Part shown: positions 1-5,438 of the stretch, piece after piece
How the letters are laid out: the number at the start of each line of letters is the position of its first letter
How positions within the stretch are numbered: position 1 is the stretch's first letter
Assembly: GCA_007129085.1 (NCBI GenBank)
Contig: SKWF01000156.1
Coordinates: 1 to 5,858, forward strand
DNA length: 5,858 nucleotides
From: Balneolaceae bacterium
GTDB taxonomy: Bacteria > Bacteroidota > Rhodothermia > Balneolales > Balneolaceae
Direction: 5' to 3'
Made by a program: the position numbers and the translations under genes
The notes under the pieces: model-generated
What the model was told of the DNA's origin: nothing
What the model saw: only the letters and a program-made list of their open reading frames with translations
The model's database searches: none

Positions 1-683
1 ATGTTTTTCTGGGCTCTTGTTGTTCCACTATGGTACCGGTGGTAGCTAAGTGTTTCACCCAAAAATGCGAGCTTTTTCCCATCTAAATAATTTACCCAAA
101 ATAGCCAGTCGCCGGTATATCGGCTTTTAAGTATTTTTTTGGTGAATGTAACGCCCTCTGCCTTGAACACACATGAACTTGCATTTGGAATGGTATTCCG
201 ATAGGCCAAATAGTTACAAATTTCACTTTGGCCATCATTCGTATAATCGTTTCTCCATCGCTGACTATCTAATGAATCAGCCCAAAATTCGTCGTTAATT
301 TTATTGTCGTTTTCGTCCATTTTTTCAGATCGGCAATAGACCAAGTCAGCCCCCTTTTCGAGCTCAACCACACATTTTTGCAGAAATTCTTTTTCCGCCC
401 AGTCATCGCTTTCAGCTATCCAGATGTACTTTCCCTCTGCCATGCTAATTCCTTTATCCCACTGACTGAATGGAGATCCGCTGTTTTTGCTGTTTAGGTG
501 CAGCGCCGTTACTTGTTCGTGATCCTCAAACTCCTTTAATATTTCTACGCTTCCATCGGTGGAGCTATCATCCAAAAGAATTATCTCAAAATCTTTGTAG
601 GTTTGATGGAATACACTATTGAGCCTTCGTCTTAAAAAAGCCTCGTGATTATAATTGGGAACAATTATGGAAACTTTCGGCAT
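1..683 (-). CDS. Glycosyltransferase family 2 (GT-A fold), partial, C-terminus beyond the window
   Basis: An open frame of 227 codons reads from an ATG at 683 to the left edge with no stop, so the C-terminal end is missing. The N-terminus is a textbook family 2 nucleotide-binding half: VSIIVPNYNHEAFL (residues 4-17), then EIILLDDSSTDGS (33-45). The DXD-type metal and nucleotide-sugar site is ESDDW (91-95), and GDW (191-193) probably supplies the acceptor-side acid/base region. The closing HRYHSGTTR (215-223) resembles the end of the catalytic domain in many single-domain surface-polysaccharide transferases. No membrane segment is visible in the part present, so it probably acts at the cytoplasmic face of the membrane. 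The sugar donor and acceptor cannot be told from sequence. It starts 8 bases after the stop of the upstream acyltransferase and has no clear Shine-Dalgarno, so it is probably co-transcribed. The family call is firm; the pathway (O-antigen, capsule or glycolipid) is open. Confidence 0.9.
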   Translation of the reverse strand, partial: MPKVSIIVPNYNHEAFLRRRLNSVFHQTYKDFEIILLDDSSTDGSVEILKEFEDHEQVTALHLNSKNSGSPFSQWDKGISMAEGKYIWIAESDDWAEKEFLQKCVVELEKGADLVYCRSEKMDENDNKINDEFWADSLDSQRWRNDYTNDGQSEICNYLAYRNTIPNASSCVFKAEGVTFTKKILKSRYTGDWLFWVNYLDGKKLAFLGETLSYHRYHSGTTRAQKN

Positions 684-691
684 AAAATGAT

Positions 692-1843
692 TTACTCTGT
701 GTCAATTTTCCAGTGATATGTTCTGTGGGTTTTGTGATGAAAACAACCCAGTGCCTCCAGACTACGCTGCATCAGCCAATTTTTCTCGCTTACCCAGGCA
801 CCTTCCAGAAACTTTAATTTTGGAGCAGCTTTTTTGGTCATCTGGATACCCCGTACAAATACTAACGCTTCAAGGCCCATCTTCCGGTATTTGGGTAGAG
901 TACCAAATACAATAGTTCGCAATCGTGTAGCCCGTTTTTTAAAAAAGAGCAGTTTTAAAAAATGCCACCATTTTAGCTTACCCCCGGTTTCATCAGAGAG
1001 TTCGTTCAAATCCGGTATACACACAATGAAAGAAGCCGGTTCACCATTAACAGATGCAATTAAAACACTATCAGGTATCATAATTCTTTTCAGCTTCGAA
1101 ATCATCTGCTCAACAGTTTCGCGGGTCAGCTCTGTAAACTCCTCTTCCCTTTCCGAGATATCCTGGTTACTCCAGGCTTCGTTATAAATATTGCGGATAG
1201 CCTCGGCATCATCTTCAATATTATTCAAATCAATAGGCCGCAGCTCTACGCTATCTCTACTCTCAATACGATCTGTAATTTTTACCAGTCGCTCCGGCAA
1301 GGGATCGCTAAAATAGCGTTTATAACTCCAGTGATCGTCCAACTTTTCAGCTCCGGTTTTTTCTAAAAGATCGCGATAGTATGGCGGATGATAGAACATG
1401 CCGTAAATTGGTGGCTCATCAAAATTTTCTACCAACAGGCCCCAATAATTATCATTTTCAGAAAAGTTGATCGGGCCTCGAAATGCTTCATATCCCCTCT
1501 CTTGATGCCATCTGCCAATGAATTTAATCATTGCATTAGCCACAGTTTGCGAATTAATGATCTCTACAAAGCCGAAACCCCCGGTTTTTGACGTAAACTG
1601 GTCGTCCTTTTTTTTATGATTCATCACTGCGAAGCGCGCAACAAGCCGATCACCATCAAACATTAAATAGCGCTCGCACTCGCCCTCTTCAAAAAAGGGA
1701 TTTTTTTGGGGATCGAAAATTTGTTCAATTTCAAAACGAAACGGTGGGATCCAGTTCGGATAATTTCGATAAATTTCGAGCGGAAATTGATGAAATTGGT
1801 CAACCTGATTTTTGTTTACGATTTTTTCAAATCGATATGCCAT
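692..1843 (-). CDS. GNAT-fold N-acyltransferase, YghO / bacterial ceramide synthase-like family
   Basis: This 383-residue protein reads like the YghO family of GNAT-fold proteins. It has an N-terminal NPFFEEGE (48-55) followed by DGDRLVARFAVMNH (63-76), and GGFGFVEI (88-95). The family signature follows: FRGPINFSENDNYWGLLVENFDEPP (121-145) and YHPPYYRDLLEKTGA (151-165). A second GNAT-like domain lies at the C-terminus, with the acyl-CoA-binding type motif FGTLPKYRKMGLEAL (313-327) and SLEALGCF (361-368). No signal peptide or membrane segment is seen, so it should be cytoplasmic or peripheral. Family members include the Caulobacter protein reported as a ceramide synthase, which N-acylates the sphingoid base; from memory, InterPro labels the family BcerS-like. 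Whether this copy does that is inference, since no serine palmitoyltransferase is in the window. An in-frame TGA 12 bases upstream fixes the ATG at 1843 as the most upstream ATG start. It leads a unit with the glycosyltransferase. Confidence 0.75.
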   Translation of the reverse strand: MAYRFEKIVNKNQVDQFHQFPLEIYRNYPNWIPPFRFEIEQIFDPQKNPFFEEGECERYLMFDGDRLVARFAVMNHKKKDDQFTSKTGGFGFVEIINSQTVANAMIKFIGRWHQERGYEAFRGPINFSENDNYWGLLVENFDEPPIYGMFYHPPYYRDLLEKTGAEKLDDHWSYKRYFSDPLPERLVKITDRIESRDSVELRPIDLNNIEDDAEAIRNIYNEAWSNQDISEREEEFTELTRETVEQMISKLKRIMIPDSVLIASVNGEPASFIVCIPDLNELSDETGGKLKWWHFLKLLFFKKRATRLRTIVFGTLPKYRKMGLEALVFVRGIQMTKKAAPKLKFLEGAWVSEKNWLMQRSLEALGCFHHKTHRTYHWKIDTE

Positions 1844-1931
1844 AGCACTGCATCAATTCTTACATTATGAGATAACGGATTGATGATAGATGTTAATCGG
1901 ATCAGATGCTAATTCAAGATAAATCATAATT
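1844..1931. promoter_or_regulatory. Divergent intergenic spacer, presumed to carry promoters for both flanking units
   Basis: These 88 AT-rich bases separate the start of the minus-strand acyltransferase from the start of the plus-strand membrane protein, so transcription of both units must begin here or nearby. I found no exact match to the Bacteroidota -7 consensus TAnnTTTG on either strand; TATCTTGA on the minus strand (from about 1922 down to 1915) is only a loose match. No strong inverted repeat and no Shine-Dalgarno sequence was seen in front of either gene. The regulatory role is inferred from gene geometry, not from a recognised motif. Confidence 0.4.
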
Positions 1932-2399
1932 ATGGCGGCAAAAGGCGATCATCAGTATGAAAAAACAACCAAAAAGGCATGGGTGGTCGCGCTCTTGACG
2001 ATTTCTTGTTTAGCAGCTTTTGTGTTAAATCTTAAACTTGTTCCGGCCGAGCCGCAAAAGTTAACAGATCAATCTCAAATTGATTCCCTGATTACGGTTA
2101 CGATTCAAGAACTTAATATTCCACCTGAACAGCTTCGAATACAAACTATTGAGCATGATTCCTTGTTCAAACGACAGAATTACCATATTAAAGTTCGACC
2201 GGGATTTTCGAAAACCGGATTTCACTACCAACTCCATCAACATCTGTATCCCTATGATGTAGAAACCTACGGTGAAGTTTTTTTCCCCGAAAGAGATATA
2301 CGCCTTCACCTGTTATTTAATGATACTATCCATAGATCTATTTTTTTAGAAACTGACCCGGATCTAATTGCATCCCCTCGTGATGTAACTGGAAACTAA
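1932..2399 (+). CDS. Uncharacterised 155-residue protein with an N-terminal membrane anchor
   Basis: I do not recognise this family. The first 15 residues are polar and end in lysines (TTKK). A single hydrophobic segment at about residues 16-34 follows (AWVVALLTISCLAAFVLNL), then about 120 soluble residues. The charge pattern suggests a short cytoplasmic N-terminus and an exported C-terminal domain; an uncleaved anchor or an uncleaved signal is most likely. Cys26 sits inside the segment, but TISC is a poor lipobox. The soluble part looks like one alpha/beta domain: a predicted helix (about 47-60), strand-rich stretches with KVRPGFSKTGFHYQLHQ (87-103), an aromatic YPYDVETYGEVFFPE (106-120), and FLETDPDL (138-145) near the end. 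It is likely to be real: an in-frame TAA 12 bases upstream bounds the start, and the hydrolase gene begins 17 bases after its stop, as in an operon. A link to the lipase is guilt by association only. Confidence 0.75.
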   Translation: MAAKGDHQYEKTTKKAWVVALLTISCLAAFVLNLKLVPAEPQKLTDQSQIDSLITVTIQELNIPPEQLRIQTIEHDSLFKRQNYHIKVRPGFSKTGFHYQLHQHLYPYDVETYGEVFFPERDIRLHLLFNDTIHRSIFLETDPDLIASPRDVTGN

Positions 2400-2416
2400 T
2401 TTATCAAGCCGCTGCC

Positions 2417-3274
2417 ATGAATTTTATAGAGCCTAAAAAGTTTATTAAGAAATTTGAACTGCTGGATTTCCCTCAACCCAACATCATCCAGCTTAAGTAT
2501 CCCATTTTCTTATGTCACGGGTATGGTGGCATTGCCGGTCTGGTTCGGCCGGCACTACTGCATGAACCCTGCATGCTGCTGAGAAGTCATGGCATTCACG
2601 CTTTTGCGCCCAATATCGTTCCTTATGCAAAAATTGAAATCCGGGCAGAACATTGGGTTGAAAAAATTGATCAAATACGCGAACAGTATGGATATGAAAA
2701 GGTAAATGTGGTAGGCCACAGTATGGGCGGCCTTGATTTGCGATATGCTATTTCTAAATTGGATGTTACAGACTCTATCGCATCGTATACATCCATAGCT
2801 ACCCCTCACTACGGTACAAGCCTTGCAGAGTTAGTCCTCACTACACCTGATGTACTTCGTGATAAACTTGGTGAAATGTTTGACTGGTTTGGCCAAAGCA
2901 TATTTCCAAATGCGAAAAGCAATGCTGTGGCGGCTGTGGAGCAATTGACTAGAGAGTACGTTACTGAAGAGTTTAACCCTAATACACCCGACAATCCGGA
3001 TATACCATACTATTCATTTTCAGCAGCGGTAGGAAAAGGAACAGAGCAGCCGTTAAATCCAATTTATCGATTTCAAAATCAGTACATCCACTCTCAGGAA
3101 GGAGAAAATGATTCGTTCGTTTCCGTTAAAAGCGCCACTTGGGGGACGCACATTCAAACGGTGCCGCTCAGCCATATGGAACAGCTGGATATCCAGGTGA
3201 GCAAAGATAGAACGAAATATCTCCACCATTTTTGGCTTGATCTCGTTTACAATCTGAAAAGCAACGGGTTTTAA
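2417..3274 (+). CDS. Alpha/beta-hydrolase resembling Pseudomonas-type triacylglycerol lipase, no signal peptide
   Basis: The 285-residue product has the order of motifs of family I bacterial lipases. It opens with YPIFLCHGYGG (28-38), where HGYGG forms the oxyanion region, followed by IRAEHWVEKIDQI (75-87). The nucleophile elbow VVGHSMGGLDLRYAIS (98-113) has Ser102, and TSIATPHYGTSLAELV (125-140) follows. The triad is completed by Asp232 in ENDSFVSVKSATWG (230-243) and His253 in LSHMEQLD (251-258). The whole length aligns by eye with mature Pseudomonas lipases of about the same size. Those enzymes are secreted after removal of a leader, but here the sequence begins directly with a charged MNFIEPKKFIKKFELL and has no hydrophobic leader, so it is probably cytoplasmic. 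Substrate may be a lipid ester or another ester; a phospholipase or wax-ester role is not excluded. It follows the anchored protein by 17 bases without an obvious Shine-Dalgarno and ends 4 bases from the stop of surE. Confidence 0.85.
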   Translation: MNFIEPKKFIKKFELLDFPQPNIIQLKYPIFLCHGYGGIAGLVRPALLHEPCMLLRSHGIHAFAPNIVPYAKIEIRAEHWVEKIDQIREQYGYEKVNVVGHSMGGLDLRYAISKLDVTDSIASYTSIATPHYGTSLAELVLTTPDVLRDKLGEMFDWFGQSIFPNAKSNAVAAVEQLTREYVTEEFNPNTPDNPDIPYYSFSAAVGKGTEQPLNPIYRFQNQYIHSQEGENDSFVSVKSATWGTHIQTVPLSHMEQLDIQVSKDRTKYLHHFWLDLVYNLKSNGF

Positions 3275-3278
3275 GCGT

Positions 3279-4043
3279 TTACAACTTTTCGCCTCTCAGA
3301 GCTTTCAACAGCTCGTGGGATGTTAAATCGTACTGAATGGGTGTTAGAGATGCATAGCCTTTTTCGAGCACATCGATATCACTACCACCATTTTTTTCCA
3401 AAAGCTCAAACTTTCCGGTCATCCAGTAGTAATCTCTATTGTGTGGGTCAATTCGGCCTTCAAACTCCTCAACATACCGGCTTTCAGCCTGGCGTGCCCA
3501 CCGAACCCCTTTCAATGGGCCTGAAGGAGCATTTAAATTCATCGTAACTCCTTTTTTCAAACCGTTTTCCAACACATACTTGATAACTTTCCGAGCAGCT
3601 GACTGGCAACCGGTAAGGTCAGCATCTTCATCAAAATCTGTGCAAGAAACAGCGATTGAGGGATACCCCAGAATGGTACCTTCGGTAGCGGCACTAACGG
3701 TTCCGGAGTAGAGAATATTTATTCCCGCATTGCTTCCATGATTTATCCCACTCACAACCAGGTCCGGTTTACGGTCAAGCAGTTTATCGTGGGCAAGCTT
3801 TATGCAATCCGCCGGTGTCCCATTCACAGCTTGACCGCTAAATCGGCTATCCAGCTTAAATGGACGAGCTCGCAGAGGATTTGATACTGTTATCGCATGC
3901 CCAACTGCGCTTTGCTGTCTGTCAGGGGCTACAACTTCTACATCTCCAAATTCATCGGCAACCTCCACGAGGGCCATAATTCCCTTTGAAAAGATTCCAT
4001 CGTCGTTACAAACTAAAATCAGCGGCTTCTTTTTATCAGACAT
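3279..4043 (-). CDS. surE: 5'/3'-nucleotidase SurE
   Basis: SurE is a metal-dependent cytoplasmic phosphatase that removes phosphate from nucleoside 5'- and 3'-monophosphates, and in some species from short polyphosphate. The 254 residues match the family's normal size. Visible signatures are ILVCNDDGIFSKG (9-21) with metal ligands Asp14 and Asp15, VVAPDRQQSAVGHAIT (37-52) with Ser45, VNGTPADCIKLA (73-84), and VSGINHGSNAGINILYSGTVSAATEG (97-122) with Asn101. All four metal ligands expected from the Thermotoga enzyme are present at a constant offset, so it should be active. The start is well fixed, since an in-frame TAG lies immediately before the ATG. It is the last gene of the menG-fabZ-panB-surE run, 13 bases after the panB stop, with only weak purine-rich sequence as ribosome-binding site. 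Its stop lies 4 bases from the convergent lipase stop. Confidence 0.97.
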   Translation of the reverse strand: MSDKKKPLILVCNDDGIFSKGIMALVEVADEFGDVEVVAPDRQQSAVGHAITVSNPLRARPFKLDSRFSGQAVNGTPADCIKLAHDKLLDRKPDLVVSGINHGSNAGINILYSGTVSAATEGTILGYPSIAVSCTDFDEDADLTGCQSAARKVIKYVLENGLKKGVTMNLNAPSGPLKGVRWARQAESRYVEEFEGRIDPHNRDYYWMTGKFELLEKNGGSDIDVLEKGYASLTPIQYDLTSHELLKALRGEKL

Positions 4044-4056
4044 CTATAAATCTTAC

Positions 4057-4890
4057 TCAGTTATAACGTTCATCTTCATTCGGGAAACTGCCGTCTTTCA
4101 CATCTCGTATATAGTTGGAGATAGCAGCATTCATTTTTGCATCTAAATCTTCGTATCGGCGAAGAAATCTGGGTGAGAAATCTTTGTTCAAACCAAGCAT
4201 ATCATGCAGTACAAGAACCTGTCCGTCGCATTTTTCACCTGCTCCAATACCAATTGTCGGAATTGAAACAGACTCTGTTACTTTTGCGGCTAAATCTGCC
4301 GGAATTTTTTCTAACACGATTGAAAATACACCGGCTTCTTCCAAAATTTTGGCATCTTCGATAAGCGTTTTTGCTTCTTCTTCCTCTTTGGCTCTAACTT
4401 TATATGTGCCAAATTTATAAATGCTTTGTGGTGTAAGGCCAAGATGCCCCATAACCGGAATTCCCGCGTCAACAATTTTTCTAATTGTGTCGCTTATCGT
4501 TCTGCCGCCCTCAAGTTTAACGGCATGTGCCCCGGCTTCTTTCATCATTCGGCCGGCACTTTTAAGAGCCTCTTTGGTCGTTACCTGGTAGCTCATAAAT
4601 GGCAGATCAGCAATAACCAGCGCACGCTCCACGCCACGAACAACACATGATGTATGATAGATCATGTGATCCATCGTCATCGGGATGGTTGTATCAAACC
4701 CGGCCATTACGTTACTGGCGGAATCACCCACCAAAATCACATCCACACCTGCTCGATCTACAATTCCGGCCATCGTAAAATCGTAAGCGGTGAGCATGCT
4801 TATTTTTTCACCACTCCGTTTCATTTCAACAACGGTTTGCGTGGTTACTTTTTCCGGTTTGTTTTTACCTGATCCTGATTGGGTACTCAT
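4057..4890 (-). CDS. panB: 3-methyl-2-oxobutanoate hydroxymethyltransferase (ketopantoate hydroxymethyltransferase)
   Basis: PanB transfers a hydroxymethyl group from 5,10-methylenetetrahydrofolate to 2-oxoisovalerate to give ketopantoate, the first committed step toward pantothenate, CoA and the ACP cofactor. Numbered from the ATG at 4890 (277 residues), the metal ligands are Asp56 in LVGDSASN (53-60), Asp95 in ADLPF (94-98) and Glu127 in KLEGG (125-129). The catalytic Glu194 lies in LEKIP (193-197), and GHLGLTPQS (148-156) and IPTIGIGAG (210-218) are also intact. These match the Escherichia coli positions with small constant offsets. An ATG 45 bases further upstream (4935) is in frame, but I prefer 4890. 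There the ATG overlaps the fabZ TGA as ATGA and has a purine-rich AAAGGA at good spacing. The extra 15 residues would lie wholly within fabZ and have no resemblance to the family. The SNVMAG-type wording suits Bacteroidota and relatives. Confidence 0.96.
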   Translation of the reverse strand: MSTQSGSGKNKPEKVTTQTVVEMKRSGEKISMLTAYDFTMAGIVDRAGVDVILVGDSASNVMAGFDTTIPMTMDHMIYHTSCVVRGVERALVIADLPFMSYQVTTKEALKSAGRMMKEAGAHAVKLEGGRTISDTIRKIVDAGIPVMGHLGLTPQSIYKFGTYKVRAKEEEEAKTLIEDAKILEEAGVFSIVLEKIPADLAAKVTESVSIPTIGIGAGEKCDGQVLVLHDMLGLNKDFSPRFLRRYEDLDAKMNAAISNYIRDVKDGSFPNEDERYN

Positions 4891-5327
4891 GATTGATCCT
4901 TTGGTACAATTGCAGCTGATGCTTCGAGTTCGCAAACTACTTTTCCATCAACCGTAGCATTCCCAACCATGTTGATGAAATTTCTGCGTTGATTGGCAAG
5001 GTTCACTTCCATTTTCAATTGATCACCCGGCACTACCGATTTACGGAATTTTGCTTTATTAATTCCTGTAAATACCATTAAATCTTCACCAGGATTAGCC
5101 AAATTACTCTTCATCACCATTAAACAACCGGCCTGCGCCATCGCCTCAACTTGCAGAACTCCCGGCATGATAGGGTTACCCGGAAAATGTCCGTTAAAGA
5201 ATTCTTCGTTTACAGTTACATTTTTCAGGGTAAGTATCCGCTTTTCTTCCAGTTCAAGAATACGGTCCACCAATAAAAATGGGTATCTGTGAGGAATAAG
5301 TTTTTTTATCTCTTCTATTTTAATCAT
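4887..5327 (-). CDS. fabZ: 3-hydroxyacyl-ACP dehydratase FabZ, stand-alone
   Basis: FabZ removes water from (3R)-3-hydroxyacyl-ACP to give trans-2-enoyl-ACP in the type II fatty-acid elongation cycle, in the cytoplasm. The 146-residue single hot-dog domain matches the usual family length. It shows LIPHRYPFLLVDRI (10-23), the catalytic histidine His47 in NGHFPGNPIMPGVLQVEAMAQ (45-65), and catalytic Glu61 in the same stretch. KAKFRKSVVPGDQL falls near residue 100. The N-terminal MIKIEEIKKLIPHRYPFLLVDRI fits the normal family start, although the leader (AAATTTATTTT) has no Shine-Dalgarno. In many Bacteroidota and Chlorobi a FabZ domain is fused behind LpxC; here 111 non-coding bases and then menG precede it, so this copy is unfused. 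Its TGA overlaps the panB ATG (ATGA), which suggests coupled translation. Confidence 0.96.
   Translation of the reverse strand: MIKIEEIKKLIPHRYPFLLVDRILELEEKRILTLKNVTVNEEFFNGHFPGNPIMPGVLQVEAMAQAGCLMVMKSNLANPGEDLMVFTGINKAKFRKSVVPGDQLKMEVNLANQRRNFINMVGNATVDGKVVCELEASAAIVPKDQS
4897..4902 (-). promoter_or_regulatory. Ribosome-binding site that decides the panB start
   Basis: On the minus strand AAAGGA lies 6 bases before the ATG at 4890, inside the last codons of fabZ. It is the best Shine-Dalgarno-like sequence in front of any gene here; the other leaders are AT-rich and poor in purines. Its spacing, and the ATGA overlap with the fabZ stop, support 4890 over 4935 as the panB start. Confidence 0.6.
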
Positions 5328-5403
5328 AAAATAAATTTCTATTACAAGTATGCTTGATAACCATTTAGAAGGAGTTTTAAAGTAAATAGATGTCTAATTC
5401 CTA

Positions 5404-5419
5404 ACTTAATGGCTTAAGT
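5404..5419. repeat. Short perfect inverted repeat in the menG-fabZ spacer
   Basis: ACTTAA and TTAAGT form two perfect 6-base arms around a 4-base TGGC centre. The repeat sits 19-34 bases past the menG stop on the minus strand and about 75 bases before the fabZ start. It is AT-rich and has no T-run after it on either strand, so it does not look like an intrinsic terminator. An operator-like role just downstream of a possible promoter at 5425-5432 is conceivable, but chance is a fair alternative for a repeat this short. Confidence 0.35.
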
Positions 5420-5424
5420 GGGAT

Positions 5425-5432
5425 CAAATATA
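5425..5432 (-). promoter_or_regulatory. Possible Bacteroidota-type -7 element ahead of fabZ
   Basis: On the minus strand this reads TATATTTG, an exact match to the TAnnTTTG -7 consensus of Bacteroidota promoters. It lies just after the menG stop, about 98 bases before the fabZ ATG. No convincing TTTG-type -33 element is seen at the expected distance, which falls within the end of menG. It may allow separate transcription of fabZ-panB-surE, but a chance match in AT-rich DNA is quite possible. Confidence 0.22.
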
Positions 5433-5438
5433 GTAATT

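Noticed and set aside
718..1591. Plus-strand open frames of 65, 117 and 67 codons opposite the acyltransferase
   Set aside because: They lie wholly antisense to a gene with clear family motifs, have no recognisable domain, and are expected by-products of its codon use.
1957..2012. Lipoprotein signal in the 155-residue protein, using Cys26
   Set aside because: The residues before the cysteine (TIS) do not fit the lipobox and the cysteine lies inside the hydrophobic segment rather than at its end.
2061..2994. Minus-strand open frames of 82, 84 and 61 codons opposite the membrane protein and the lipase
   Set aside because: They are antisense shadows with cysteine-rich, low-quality translations and no family resemblance or ribosome-binding site.
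3263..3279. A possible bidirectional terminator between the lipase and surE (AACG ... CGTT)
   Set aside because: The stem has only 4 pairs with a 9-base loop and no T-run, too weak to call.
3320..4872. Several plus-strand open frames of 72-101 codons opposite surE and panB
   Set aside because: They overlap well-supported genes on the other strand and overlap one another; none resembles a known protein.
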